NCBI GenBank assembly: GCA_964468205.1
Contig: CAYXVG010000015.1
Span: 56,364-120,363, forward strand
DNA from: CAWELS01 sp964468205
GTDB taxonomy: Bacteria > Acidobacteriota > Terriglobia > Bryobacterales > Bryobacteraceae
Length of the DNA stretch: 64,000 bases
Direction: 5' to 3'
Every line of letters starts with the position of its first letter. Position 1 is the first letter of the stretch. Below the pieces are notes generated by a model. It saw only the letters and a list, made by a program, of their open reading frames with translations. It ran no database searches and had not been told where the DNA came from. A program made the translations under genes and the position numbers. This document shows positions 43,900 to 52,646 of this stretch, in pieces.

Positions 43900-44327
43900 G
43901 TTCCAGGCCGTTCGAGATTCTACTTGTCGAGGATAACCCCGGCGACGTGCGTCTCGTGACTGAGGCCCTCTGCGAGGGAGACGTGCCGAAGAACGTTCAT
44001 GTCGCCGAGGATGGGGTTGCCGCCCTTGAGTTCCTGCGCGGCGAAGCCGGGCGGGCCGGAGCGCCGGACCTGATTCTGCTCGATCTCAATCTGCCTAGGC
44101 GCAGCGGTCACGAGGTGCTGGCCGAGGTGCGCGCCGATGAAAACCTCCGGAGAACACCCGTGATCGTCTTTACCTCCTCCGCCGCCGAATCCGACGTCCG
44201 CTTGGCCTATGAGCTGCAAGCAAATTGCTATGTCACAAAACCATCCGGCTTCACCGAACTCTCCGCGGCCATTCGCCGCATCGAAAGGTTCTGGCTTCAA
44301 ACCGCAACCCTGCCTTCCCGCCTCTGA
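43896..44327 (+). CDS. Single-domain response regulator (Rcp1-like)
   Basis: A 143-residue stand-alone receiver. The acidic residues EDNPGD, the phospho-acceptor in LILLDLNLPRRSGHEVL, the threonine/serine in VFTSS and the lysine in YVTKPSG are all present, so it is likely active. The form with DLNLPRRSGHEVL is that of Rcp1-type regulators, which pair with PAS/phytochrome-type kinases. It overlaps the kinase gene and is presumably its phosphotransfer partner. Confidence 0.93.
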   Translation: MSSRPFEILLVEDNPGDVRLVTEALCEGDVPKNVHVAEDGVAALEFLRGEAGRAGAPDLILLDLNLPRRSGHEVLAEVRADENLRRTPVIVFTSSAAESDVRLAYELQANCYVTKPSGFTELSAAIRRIERFWLQTATLPSRL

Positions 44328-44423
44328 CATGAGAAGAGGTGTCCGGCTTGTCGAATCCACAGTCCCGAGGGGTGGGCAAATTCAATAAAGCCCATCGGGT
44401 CCCGGTCGATAAGCCACACCAGG

Positions 44424-45626
44424 ATGCAGGAAACACCACTCACCGTGTTGCTGGTGGAGGACAATCCGGGAGATGCCCGGCTGCTCGAGGAAAGCCTGAC
44501 CGAAGTCGCCGGCGACACATTCCGCCTCATCTGGGTCCAGGATCTCGCCTCCGCGCTCGAACGGATCTCGGCAGAGCTGCTCGATGCTGTAATTCTTGAC
44601 CTGAACCTTCCTGACAGTGACGGCTTTGAGACCTTTTCGCGCATACATGAGAAGTGCACCGAACTGCCGGTACTCGTACTCACCGGACTCGAGGACGACC
44701 AACTCGGCCTGCGGGCTATCCAACACGGCGCCCAGGACTACATCAACAAAAGCGACGCGGCGGGCAGTAAGATTGCCCGGTCGCTGCGCTATTCCGTCGA
44801 GCGGCACCGCAGCCGGATCCGGGAGGCCGGCCGTATGCGCGCGGCCATCCGCGGGAAGGTGATCGGCTTTTCGGGCGTCAAAGGCGGCGTCGGCGTAACT
44901 ACGGTCCTGCTCAACGTGGCCGCCTTGCTCGCCCGGAACGCCCAGCGGTCAGTAACAGCGGTCGAATTGCGCCCGGATTTCGGCAGTTTCTCAGTGCAAC
45001 TCCATGAAGCGCCCATTCACACGCTGGCCACCCTGGTGCGCATGGACCCTGCAACTGTCACCGAGACGATCGTCGATAAGTGCCTCATGCGCTCCCGCTT
45101 CGGCTTCGACGTCCTGTTTGGACCACAAGACCCGGCCGAGTTCCGCTCGCTGGGTGCGGAAACGATTCATCACCTGGTGGACCGGCTCAGCCGCCGTACC
45201 GCCTACACCCTCCTCGATCTGCCTTCCATTGCCAACCCCATGACCGCGGCGGCAGTTCCGGATTGCGATTTTCTGACGCTGGTGACGGAGCGCGATCCGT
45301 CGTCGGTCGCCTCGGCACATGTGGCAATGCGTTTGCTGCGGAGGGTTGACGCGCCACCCACCGGCATCATTATCGTCAACCGCTCGCTGATGTTGGACGG
45401 CGTCGATCCCCGCCAGATCGAGAACGCTCTCGGCTTCGAGCTGCTTGGCGTTGTGCCGCCTGCTCCCGAGGTCTCGGTAAGCGCCCAGCGCTCCGGCACG
45501 CCCATCGCCCTACACCGTCCGTTGAGCGCCCCCGCCTCAATGCTGACCGCGATCACCCAGCGCATCGCCAGAGCCGTCAGCGAACCGGCCCCGGCGAGGA
45601 CGAAATTGGAAAGGATGCCCGCCTGA
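44424..45626 (+). CDS. Receiver-CpaE/TadZ-like P-loop ATPase fusion
   Basis: A 400-residue fusion. Residues 1-125 are a receiver domain with intact phospho-acceptor (VILDLNLPDSDG) and acidic pair (EDNPGD). Residues 145-390 are a MinD/ParA-like ATPase with deviant Walker A GVKGGVGVTT, in which the second lysine is replaced by valine as in CpaE/TadZ proteins. CpaE-type proteins localise pilus machinery at the cell pole. No Tad or Flp pilus genes are seen in this window. It follows the receiver gene after 96 bases and is probably part of the same phospho-relay cluster. Confidence 0.85.
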   Translation: MQETPLTVLLVEDNPGDARLLEESLTEVAGDTFRLIWVQDLASALERISAELLDAVILDLNLPDSDGFETFSRIHEKCTELPVLVLTGLEDDQLGLRAIQHGAQDYINKSDAAGSKIARSLRYSVERHRSRIREAGRMRAAIRGKVIGFSGVKGGVGVTTVLLNVAALLARNAQRSVTAVELRPDFGSFSVQLHEAPIHTLATLVRMDPATVTETIVDKCLMRSRFGFDVLFGPQDPAEFRSLGAETIHHLVDRLSRRTAYTLLDLPSIANPMTAAAVPDCDFLTLVTERDPSSVASAHVAMRLLRRVDAPPTGIIIVNRSLMLDGVDPRQIENALGFELLGVVPPAPEVSVSAQRSGTPIALHRPLSAPASMLTAITQRIARAVSEPAPARTKLERMPA

Positions 45627-45687
45627 ACGGCGCTGAGATGTCATCATCCGGTAACGCCGGGTAAGTCGCGGTTTAGACCGCTTCTGA

Positions 45688-45693
45688 TATCCT
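45688..45693 (+). promoter_or_regulatory. -10-like TATCCT next to the kinase/nuclease-like fusion gene
   Basis: TATCCT ends eight bases before the ATG at 45702, and there is no ribosome binding site in the gap (TTCCCTGA). It is the weakest hexamer in the candidate leaderless series. Confidence 0.3.
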
Positions 45694-45701
45694 TTCCCTG
45701 A

Positions 45702-46655
45702 ATGGCGCTGCTCACTGTCTCAGGAGAGCCGGGTTGCCGGGTTGAAGAGGTCGCCCGCCTGACCGCGCAGCGGCTCGGATTCGAGTTGTTCAACGAATCC
45801 CGTCTCCGCCAGATGGTCGAGGAGGAGTTCGGTTCCGGCTCTTCGGTGCCGCCCAAGGCTTGGCCTCACTTACTGGCCTCGCTGCTGGCCCGTCTCGCCC
45901 GCCAGCATCACTTCGTCGCATGTGTCCCCGGCGCCGGTTTGGTTCTCCGCCAGTACCCGGCCGTGCTGCGTGTGCGCCTCATCGCCCCGCCAACCTACCG
46001 CACCGGCATGCTAATGCTCGACCGCGGCTTGGAACGCCCGGCCGCCCGTGAGCTGCTCAAACAGCTCGATCAGGAGCAGAAGGAGGAACGCCGGCGAAAG
46101 TTTGGACGCGCCACGGCCCCGCCGGAGTCCTACGACCTCACCGTGAACGCCGCCCTTATGGAGCCTGAGGTCATAGCCGAGACCCTGGCTTGCGCCGCGC
46201 GCGCCCGTTCCCTGCCCGAGCAGGGCTTGATGCCCGCAAATGTTGAAATGGAGATTCAGTTCCAGGTCCGCCTCGAACTCGCCCGTCACCGCATACGGCC
46301 GCCGGGCGAGGTCACGCTCACCCGCAAAGCCTTCGTGCATCCAAGCGAGGAGATCTTTGCCAACCTTCTCGATTTCTACCGCATTCCGTGGGAGTATGAA
46401 CCCCGCAGTTTCCCGCTCACCTGGGACGAAAACGGGAATGTGCTCGAGGCCTTCACACCGGACTTCTTCCTGCCGGACTTTGACCTCTATGTCGAACTCA
46501 CCACCATGAAGCAGGCGCTCGTCACCAAGAAGAATCGCAAAGTGCGCCTGCTCCAAAAGATTTATCCCGAAATCAATATTCAGGTCTTCTACCAGAAAGA
46601 CTTTCAGAATCTGATCTTCAAATACGGGCTCACGGAACGTACCATACAGGTATGA
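45702..46655 (+). CDS. Cytidylate-kinase-like domain fused to PD-(D/E)XK-like nuclease domain
   Basis: A 317-residue protein in two parts. Residues 1-170 look like the cytidylate-kinase-like family, but the phosphate-binding loop is degenerate (SGEPGCRVEEVA, no GK[ST]). Residues about 205-317 resemble a restriction-endonuclease-like fold: a helix with E216/E217, then FTPDFFLPDFDLYVELTT, with D254 and E265 at the positions of catalytic acidic residues and a threonine where a lysine is usual. Many basic residues follow (KKNRKVRLLQ). The gene overlaps hpt by ATGA and is translated with it. I recognise no named family for the whole protein; function is unknown. Confidence 0.65.
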   Translation: MALLTVSGEPGCRVEEVARLTAQRLGFELFNESRLRQMVEEEFGSGSSVPPKAWPHLLASLLARLARQHHFVACVPGAGLVLRQYPAVLRVRLIAPPTYRTGMLMLDRGLERPAARELLKQLDQEQKEERRRKFGRATAPPESYDLTVNAALMEPEVIAETLACAARARSLPEQGLMPANVEMEIQFQVRLELARHRIRPPGEVTLTRKAFVHPSEEIFANLLDFYRIPWEYEPRSFPLTWDENGNVLEAFTPDFFLPDFDLYVELTTMKQALVTKKNRKVRLLQKIYPEINIQVFYQKDFQNLIFKYGLTERTIQV

Positions 46656-47197
46656 GTCTCGCCGACCCTCCGGGAATCGAACGGATCCTCTTCACCGAGG
46701 AGCAGATTCGCGAACGCATCTACGTGGTCGGCGCCGAAATCAGCGAAAAATACCGCCAGCGTGACCTCAAGCTCATCGCCGTACTCAAGGGGTCGATCTT
46801 CTTCCTGACCGCTCTGGCGCGGGCAATCGAAATTCCCGTGAAGATCGACTTCCTCGCCATCTCCAGCTTCTCATCCAACTCGGGCTCGCCTGGGCTGGTC
46901 CGGATCGCGAAGGATCTCGACGAATCCATCGAAGGCGAGGACGTGCTACTCATCGAAGACATCGTCGACACCGGCTTAACCGCCCGTTACCTGTTGCAAA
47001 CGCTCGCCGGCCGCGGCCCAAACTCGCTCTCCGTATGCACGTTGCTTGACCGGACCTCTCGCCGGCTGGTCCAGGTCCCGGTCGCATTTCGCTGTTTCGA
47101 GATTCCGGACCGCTTTGTCATCGGCTTCGGCCTGGACTACAAACAGCTCTACCGCAACCTCCCCTACATCGCCGTTATGAAGCCCGGAACACCGTAG
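46652..47197 (+). CDS. hpt: Hypoxanthine phosphoribosyltransferase
   Basis: A 181-residue purine-salvage enzyme that makes IMP or GMP from hypoxanthine or guanine and PRPP. The PRPP-binding motif VLLIEDIVDTGLTARYL is intact, and LIAVLKGSIFFL, IDFLAISSFSS and FVIGFGLDY are family landmarks. It overlaps the preceding kinase/nuclease-like gene by ATGA. In many bacteria hpt is next to tilS and ftsH; that arrangement is absent here. Confidence 0.96.
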   Translation: MSLADPPGIERILFTEEQIRERIYVVGAEISEKYRQRDLKLIAVLKGSIFFLTALARAIEIPVKIDFLAISSFSSNSGSPGLVRIAKDLDESIEGEDVLLIEDIVDTGLTARYLLQTLAGRGPNSLSVCTLLDRTSRRLVQVPVAFRCFEIPDRFVIGFGLDYKQLYRNLPYIAVMKPGTP

Positions 47198-47305
47198 CGC
47201 CCGATTCCCAGCCCCGAGAGGGCGCGTCCGCACGGAGTTCGCCGGCCTGGAACGTACTATAGACTAGGAGCTATACTCGCTGTCTTGTCGAGAAGGAGCA
47301 ACACT

Positions 47306-47863
47306 GTGCTGAATAACATTTTTGTCGCGGCTGTTTTAGCGTGCGCCTTGCTGTTTCCCGCCGGCGCGGAAGCTCAGCCCCTGGACCTTACGAAACGTTT
47401 TCAGGTGATCGCCAGAAAGGACATTCCGAGCCTCCACGGCGATCTGAGCAGAGCGGGCAAGAACAATATTCGCGTGGCCACTGGCTCTCCCACAGGCGGC
47501 GATGAAATCCTGCTCTTGCTGGAGCAGGACCCTGACAAGGGCGCCTACGAATACTACATTGTGTCAGCGAGCGATCCCCAGGATATCGAAAAACAGCTCA
47601 GCCTTGGCGCTAGAGAGGGGTTCAAGTTTCTTCCGAATACCCTGGTTTCGAAGAGCAGGACCTTCGGCTCCGGAGACATTGTGATGATTATGGAGAAAGG
47701 CCCCCGGCACCCAGGTTCCTACGAGTACCTGCTGCTCGACGCCTCGCTAGCCAGCACGATGCAAGTCACCCTCTCCAGCGCGATTGACGAAGGCTACCAC
47801 GTAGTGGGAATGTTCACCAAAAAGAACGCGCTCCTGGTTATTCTCGAGAAGAAAGCCGGCTAG
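47306..47863 (+). CDS. Secreted protein with two tandem repeats of about 55 residues
   Basis: About 185 residues with a signal peptide (NIFVAAVLACALLFPAGAEAQ). The mature part contains two similar units: GGDEILLLLEQDPDKGAYEYY and onward to GFKFLP, and SGDIVMIMEKGPRHPGSYEYL and onward to GYHVVG. The pattern YEY(Y/L)(I/L), then a dipeptide-rich helix ending in a G(F/Y) motif, is repeated. Similar units occur in uncharacterised acidobacterial secreted proteins. The GTG at 47306 has AAGGAG seven bases upstream. No function can be given. Confidence 0.72.
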   Translation: MLNNIFVAAVLACALLFPAGAEAQPLDLTKRFQVIARKDIPSLHGDLSRAGKNNIRVATGSPTGGDEILLLLEQDPDKGAYEYYIVSASDPQDIEKQLSLGAREGFKFLPNTLVSKSRTFGSGDIVMIMEKGPRHPGSYEYLLLDASLASTMQVTLSSAIDEGYHVVGMFTKKNALLVILEKKAG

Positions 47864-47881
47864 CGGTTGCCCGGCGCTAGC

Positions 47882-47900
47882 GCGGCCGGTGGCCGGCCGC
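47882..47900. terminator. Perfect 8-bp GC hairpin between convergent genes
   Basis: GCGGCCGG, loop TGG, CCGGCCGC: a perfect 8-base-pair stem with a three-base loop, in the 50-base gap between two converging genes. There is no uracil run on either strand, so it is only a possible bidirectional terminator. Confidence 0.35.
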
Positions 47901-47913
47901 AAAACTTCACCTG

Positions 47914-48999
47914 CTACAGCCTCACGGGCTGGTGCTCTCCCAGCGAGCGGTAGCACGCTTCCACCAGCGCCATCGTTTTCAAATTGTCCCGCCCCGGTAC
48001 CGCCGGCGGCTGCCCGGTGTTTAGTGCATCCAGGAGCATCCCCATCGTTCCGCGGAACGCGTCGGGAAACCAGACCTCCTTCCACTCCGGCCGGTACCAG
48101 ACGCCGGGAGACCGGAGAGTCGAGAATTCGATAGTACTCGCCATCCTGTTCGGATAGGCGGGCCAGCCGATGGTTCCCTGCGCGATGCCCTCCGTGCCTT
48201 CGACGCGCCACTTGATGTAGATATCGGAGGCGCCGCCCTCGTGGGCAGGGCCAGTCCAGACATCATCCCAGGCGGAAGCGCGCAGGCCGTTGGCATACTC
48301 CAGGATGTACAGCGAGATGCCATCGGTGTGATCGATACTCGTTCGCGGGTCGCTCCTGGCGCTGGCGTACACGTACTCTGGATCGCCAAACCAATACCGG
48401 AAGGTGTCAAGGTGATGGATGCTCATGATGAGCAGCGTGAGCCGGCCGTAGAGTTCGCACCAGGGCATCCAATGCGGAATGGCTCGCATTTCGATGGAGC
48501 CAAAGACGGGCTCGCCGATGTAGCCGCGCTCGAGCACGGTCTTGCAGGCGCGCACGCTCTGGTCATAGCGCATGTTCTGGTTCACGGCGAGCGTGATCCC
48601 GGCATCTTCGCACAACCCGACGATCTTCGCGGCCTCCTCATAGCGGACCGCAATCGGCTTCTGGGCGAGAATGCCCTTGATGTGATCGCCGTGCTTCACC
48701 GCCTCCTGGATCACCTCGAGTTGCGCGTGCGGGGGTACGGCAATATCGAGAACTTCGATGGTCGGGTCAGCCATTAGTTCTTGATATGTGTCATAGGTTT
48801 TCGGCACTCCTCGAAGTTCCGCCGTGGCGCGGGTCTCCACCGGATTGGCCGACGCGATGGCCACCGGGTTGTAGCCCGCGTCACCGTAGGCAACAAGGTG
48901 AATATCGCGCATGATGAAGCCCGCGCCGACGCATCCGATGCGCCAGTCGCGTCTTTTGGGAAGCGCGGGCATGTGACCGAGGTCTAAGTCGATAGACAT
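47914..48999 (-). CDS. Gfo/Idh/MocA family oxidoreductase
   Basis: About 361 residues. The Rossmann motif is GCVGAGFIMRDIH, followed by VAIASANPVETRATAELRGVPKTYDTYQEL and the catalytic-region motif QKPIAVRYEEA (EKP-type lysine conserved) with IHHLDTFRYWFG in the second domain. This NAD(P)-dependent family acts on sugars or sugar derivatives. The frame stays open upstream to 49395, but the ATG at 48999 is the first with family similarity. It follows the DUF1080 gene on the same strand at 68 bases. No signal peptide is obvious, so it is cytoplasmic. The substrate is unknown. Confidence 0.9.
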   Translation of the reverse strand: MSIDLDLGHMPALPKRRDWRIGCVGAGFIMRDIHLVAYGDAGYNPVAIASANPVETRATAELRGVPKTYDTYQELMADPTIEVLDIAVPPHAQLEVIQEAVKHGDHIKGILAQKPIAVRYEEAAKIVGLCEDAGITLAVNQNMRYDQSVRACKTVLERGYIGEPVFGSIEMRAIPHWMPWCELYGRLTLLIMSIHHLDTFRYWFGDPEYVYASARSDPRTSIDHTDGISLYILEYANGLRASAWDDVWTGPAHEGGASDIYIKWRVEGTEGIAQGTIGWPAYPNRMASTIEFSTLRSPGVWYRPEWKEVWFPDAFRGTMGMLLDALNTGQPPAVPGRDNLKTMALVEACYRSLGEHQPVRL

Positions 49000-49066
49000 T
49001 GATGGAATTCTACCGGAAACTCCTGGGCGCGTGAAGCCGTTGAGCGGCTCCGGCCCATGCGGCGGG

Positions 49067-49747
49067 TTACTGGATCTCTCGGATCTCCAGATTGCGGAAG
49101 TGGACGGGAGCGCCGTGATCCTGAAGGATAATGTGGCCCTTGCTGGCCGCGCCGTACTGCGGGTGCCTGGCGAACTTGCTTTTGGCGACGCGGGCTTGCC
49201 AGTCGGCGGTGTGCAGTTCGTATTCGAGAATCTTCCGGCCGTTAAGCCAGTGCTCGATGTGGTCACCCTTAGCGACGATGCGGCCGGTGTTCCATTCTCC
49301 CGCCGGCCTCGCGGCCGGCTTGAGGGTGGGAGCATAGATTCCGTAGGCAGCTCCGTTGCTGCGCTCCGGAATAAGGATATCGCCGCGCGCCACATCGTCG
49401 AGCAGTTGGAATTCCGGACCGCTGGTGGGAGGGTGATACCCCTTTTCGGTACGGTAGATTATGCCGCTGTTGCCACCGGGAGCGATCTTCCACTCGAAGC
49501 GCAGCTCGAAGTCTCCGTAAACCTTGTCGGTGGCAAGCTCACGCGGCCGCCCCTTAGTCGTGAGGCAGCCGTCCTCCACCACCCACTCGCCCTTGGCGGC
49601 CTCGGGGCGCCAGGAATGCCAGCCATCGAGGCTCTGCCCGTCAAAGAGCGAAACGAACCCAGATTCGGCCAGGCACGGCAGCGCAGTTAATACGAAAACT
49701 GCAGCCACGGCGAGCCGGCCGGTGAGGCGGTAAGATCGAATCGCCAT
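49067..49747 (-). CDS. Secreted DUF1080 (3-keto-disaccharide hydrolase-like) protein
   Basis: A 226-residue protein with a signal peptide (VAAVFVLTALPCLAES). The rest is the DUF1080/3-keto-disaccharide hydrolase domain: FVSLFDGQSLDGWH near the start, then DFELRFEWKIAPGGNSGIIYR, GPEFQLLDD, GEWNTGRIVAKGDHIEHWLNG and NLEIREI at the end. These concanavalin-like proteins are abundant in Planctomycetes, Verrucomicrobia and Acidobacteria and have been tied to hydrolysis of 3-keto-glycosides. It lies next to a Gfo/Idh/MocA oxidoreductase, a family that can make the 3-keto sugars, so the two may act together. Confidence 0.9.
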   Translation of the reverse strand: MAIRSYRLTGRLAVAAVFVLTALPCLAESGFVSLFDGQSLDGWHSWRPEAAKGEWVVEDGCLTTKGRPRELATDKVYGDFELRFEWKIAPGGNSGIIYRTEKGYHPPTSGPEFQLLDDVARGDILIPERSNGAAYGIYAPTLKPAARPAGEWNTGRIVAKGDHIEHWLNGRKILEYELHTADWQARVAKSKFARHPQYGAASKGHIILQDHGAPVHFRNLEIREIQ

Positions 49748-49789
49748 GACCGTAGTCTATCAGGACACGGGTGAAGCGGCGCCGGCTGT

Positions 49790-51328
49790 TCACGACTTCA
49801 GCGTAGCGAGGCGGTTTAGTCCGTCGATATAGGCTTTCGCGCTTGCCTCGATGACGTCGGTGGAGGCTCCGCGGCCGAGAACCCTGCGCCCGGCGTCATC
49901 GAGTTGTACGGTAACCTCGCCCATTGCCTCGGTACCGCTGGTGACAGCTCGAATCTCATAGCGCATCAGCGTCGCGGACGTTCCCGTGACCTGCGAAATA
50001 GCCTTATAGGCAGCATCGACTGGACCATCGCCGACCGCCGCGCCGTCCTTGGATTCCTCGCCAATCTTGATGCGCACAGTGGCCGTGGGGATCGCGGCCG
50101 TGCCGCTATTGATGTGCAGGTAATCGAGTTCATAGGTGTTCGGACCGAGGTGAATCTCATCGTGAAGGATCGCCACCAGATCCTCGTCGAAAACCTCCTG
50201 CTTTTTGTCGGCCACGCGTAGGAAGCGCTCGTAGGTCTTGTCTAACTCCTCCTGCGACAGCGTGAAGCCCAGCTTCTCCAGGCGATCCTTCAGCCCGTGG
50301 CGGCCGGTGCGCGCGGTGAGCACAACCCGGCTCGCTGGGATGCCGACGTCCTCGGGCCGCATGATCTCGTAGGTTTCACGTTGCTTCAGGAATCCGTCGA
50401 CATGAATACCGGAGCTGTGCGCGAAGGCATTGGCGCCTACAATCGCCTTGTTCGGCGGAACAACCATGCCGAGCATGTCCGCCACCAGACGGCTGGTACG
50501 GTGGAATTCGCGGGCGTCGATATCGGTGCGGAGATTGAAATAGTCCGCACGGGTGCGCAGGGCCATCACGACCTCTTCGAGCGCGGCGTTCCCGGCCCGC
50601 TCCCCGATTCCGTTGATGGTGCCTTCCACCTGCCGGGCGCCGTTGCGAACTCCAGCCAGAGCGTTCGCGACCGCGAGACCGAGATCATTGTGGCAGTGGA
50701 CGCTGATAGTGACGCCGCCGGCGTTGGGCACCCGCTCGGTGATGGACCGGATCAACTCGCCAAACCGTTCGGGGACGGCATAGCCCGTCGTGTCCGGGAT
50801 GTTCAGAACCGTGGCCCCCGCCTCGACGGCGGCGGAAAGCATCTCGAACAGGTATTCCTGGTCCGCGCGGCCCGCGTCTTCGGCGTAGAACTCGACGTCG
50901 TCGACATAGCTTCGAGCCAGCTTCACCGCGTCCGAGGCCATCTGCAAAATGCGGGCCCGCTTTTCCTCGAGCGTAGCTCCGTACTTGGCGTCACGGAATT
51001 TACCCATGATGTGGATATCCGACGAGCCGATTCCAGTGTGGATACGGGGCCGTAGTGCGTGCGCGAGCGCCCGGCCGCAAGCATCGATGTCGGCCGGAAC
51101 CGCGCGCGACAGGGCGCAGATTGCCGGGCCTTCGATCTCTTGTGAAATATCGGCGACCGCATCGAAATCCTCCGGCGAGGAGTTCGGGTAGCCGGCCTCG
51201 ATAACGTCGACCTTCAGACGCGCAAGCTGGCGGGCGATGGTAATCTTATCGCGCTTGCCGAGCCTTGTGCCCGCGGCCTGTTCGCCGTCGCGAAGGGTGG
51301 TGTCGAAAATGAATACCTTTTCCGGCAT
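49790..51328 (-). CDS. leuA: 2-isopropylmalate synthase LeuA
   Basis: About 512 residues, close to the usual length for type I LeuA, which condenses acetyl-CoA with 2-ketoisovalerate in leucine synthesis. The N-terminus FIFDTTLRDGEQ, metal site HCHNDLG, NGIGERAGNAALEEVVMAL and AHSSGIHVDGFLKQRETYEIM are clear, and a C-terminal LeuA allosteric domain is present (from about residue 390). I chose ATG 51328 over an in-frame start at 51367 because MPEKVFIFDTT is the family N-terminus. leuB, leuCD and ilv genes are not adjacent. Confidence 0.95.
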   Translation of the reverse strand: MPEKVFIFDTTLRDGEQAAGTRLGKRDKITIARQLARLKVDVIEAGYPNSSPEDFDAVADISQEIEGPAICALSRAVPADIDACGRALAHALRPRIHTGIGSSDIHIMGKFRDAKYGATLEEKRARILQMASDAVKLARSYVDDVEFYAEDAGRADQEYLFEMLSAAVEAGATVLNIPDTTGYAVPERFGELIRSITERVPNAGGVTISVHCHNDLGLAVANALAGVRNGARQVEGTINGIGERAGNAALEEVVMALRTRADYFNLRTDIDAREFHRTSRLVADMLGMVVPPNKAIVGANAFAHSSGIHVDGFLKQRETYEIMRPEDVGIPASRVVLTARTGRHGLKDRLEKLGFTLSQEELDKTYERFLRVADKKQEVFDEDLVAILHDEIHLGPNTYELDYLHINSGTAAIPTATVRIKIGEESKDGAAVGDGPVDAAYKAISQVTGTSATLMRYEIRAVTSGTEAMGEVTVQLDDAGRRVLGRGASTDVIEASAKAYIDGLNRLATLKS

Positions 51329-51412
51329 GAATGCGCCCCCAAGTTTATGCACCACAATACTGCACATCAGTGCGCGTGTGGTAGCCGCGGAACGATTCTG
51401 CCGTGACGCCGG

Positions 51413-52501
51413 CTAAGTCAGCCGGATCTCCTGCAGTTCAATCTTTTCGTCGTCGCTCACGCCAAGCCCGAGAACATCAGCCAGTTCCACGTGTTCCGGC
51501 TGCATCCGGTAGAACCGGCTGTCTTCGTCAGGCCGCGCCTCGCCCACCGGAAGCATTCCCATCTCCTGCCGTTTTGCGTCAATCACCTTCCAACCGGTCT
51601 TGTCCAAGGCCACCGGGTCCGTGGCGAAGTACATCTTCTTGTGGTTCCACATGTACTTCCCAACCTTGCTCCCCGGCCCGCCGTGATAAGCGGCCTGAAT
51701 GCCGTCAAGGATATGGAGAACCACCTTCTGCCGGATCACCGGCAGGTCCACCACGGCGGGGATAAACGCCCCGCATGTATTACGTATCGGACTCGAATGG
51801 CTGCGGCTGACATTGTTCACCAAGCCGTGGGACATGTTCTTGAGCGCCAGCGTAATCCCGGCCGACTGGTGGTGCTTCATCACGCAGAGGTTAATCATCT
51901 TATTCACCTCGCGGGTGAGGAATCGGGCGACGTAGGAGCGGCGGTGGTGGCTGTCCGCCGGGTTGCCCTGCGGCAGCACGAGCGCCATCTCCATATAGTG
52001 GTCCGGGTCGTAGCCATCCATGTCAAGCTGCAGGGGACCCACCTCATCGGTGGCCGCGGTCCACCGGACTCCATCAGGCAGCCAGCCCTTGAAGCCGGCC
52101 TCGATAAACTGTTTCCGGTAACGGTCATAGGCGACAATGTCACGGTTCTTGATACCGGCCGAATTTAGGCCGGCCACAATCTCCTGCACCACTTCAGGAG
52201 CGGAGATTACGTGGGGCATACCGACAGGGTTGAGCTTGACGCCGACCACGTCTCCCGGCTCGAAGAAGCTGCGCCAGGCCTCTTCCGGAGTATCCGCGCC
52301 AGTGAGCCGCATTATGCCCGCCCGGATCATTTCGCGCACTGGTTCGCGTTGATATTGAATGCCAATAATGCTGCCGGGATGCGAAACAGAGACCACCCGG
52401 CCGCGATACGGACCGGGGATTCCGTCGGCTGGCGGCTGGGCCTTCGCACCGGAAAGCGCCGCGAGTCCTCCAGCCAGAAAACTCCTGCGGGGAAAAGTCA
52501 T
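51413..52501 (-). CDS. Tat-exported DUF362 protein
   Basis: A 362-residue protein with a twin-arginine leader (FPRRSFLAGGLAALSGAKA) and a DUF362 domain. Landmarks are GDVVGVKLNPVG, the cysteine-bearing NKMINLCVMKHHQSAGITLALKNMSHG and YFATDPVALDKTGWKVI. Family members are poorly understood, some carry iron-sulfur clusters, but I see no ferredoxin-type cysteine set here. The gene is divergent from the exported aldo/keto reductase gene and may share regulation. Confidence 0.82.
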   Translation of the reverse strand: MTFPRRSFLAGGLAALSGAKAQPPADGIPGPYRGRVVSVSHPGSIIGIQYQREPVREMIRAGIMRLTGADTPEEAWRSFFEPGDVVGVKLNPVGMPHVISAPEVVQEIVAGLNSAGIKNRDIVAYDRYRKQFIEAGFKGWLPDGVRWTAATDEVGPLQLDMDGYDPDHYMEMALVLPQGNPADSHHRRSYVARFLTREVNKMINLCVMKHHQSAGITLALKNMSHGLVNNVSRSHSSPIRNTCGAFIPAVVDLPVIRQKVVLHILDGIQAAYHGGPGSKVGKYMWNHKKMYFATDPVALDKTGWKVIDAKRQEMGMLPVGEARPDEDSRFYRMQPEHVELADVLGLGVSDDEKIELQEIRLT

Positions 52502-52646
52502 TCTGTACCCCTCCTGCTGTTTGCTTACTATTTTAGGCGCTCCGGGACAAATTGGCCAAAGGAAATATTCGCGCGAGCGAGTTTGTGGCGGGTGCGCAGC
52601 CGGTTGCGAGTAAAATAGGTATCATCACCACTCTGGGAGGTGGCAA

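Noticed and set aside
47882..47900. Perfect 8-bp hairpin as a canonical intrinsic terminator.
   Set aside because: There is no uracil run on either strand; it is reported only as a possible terminator.
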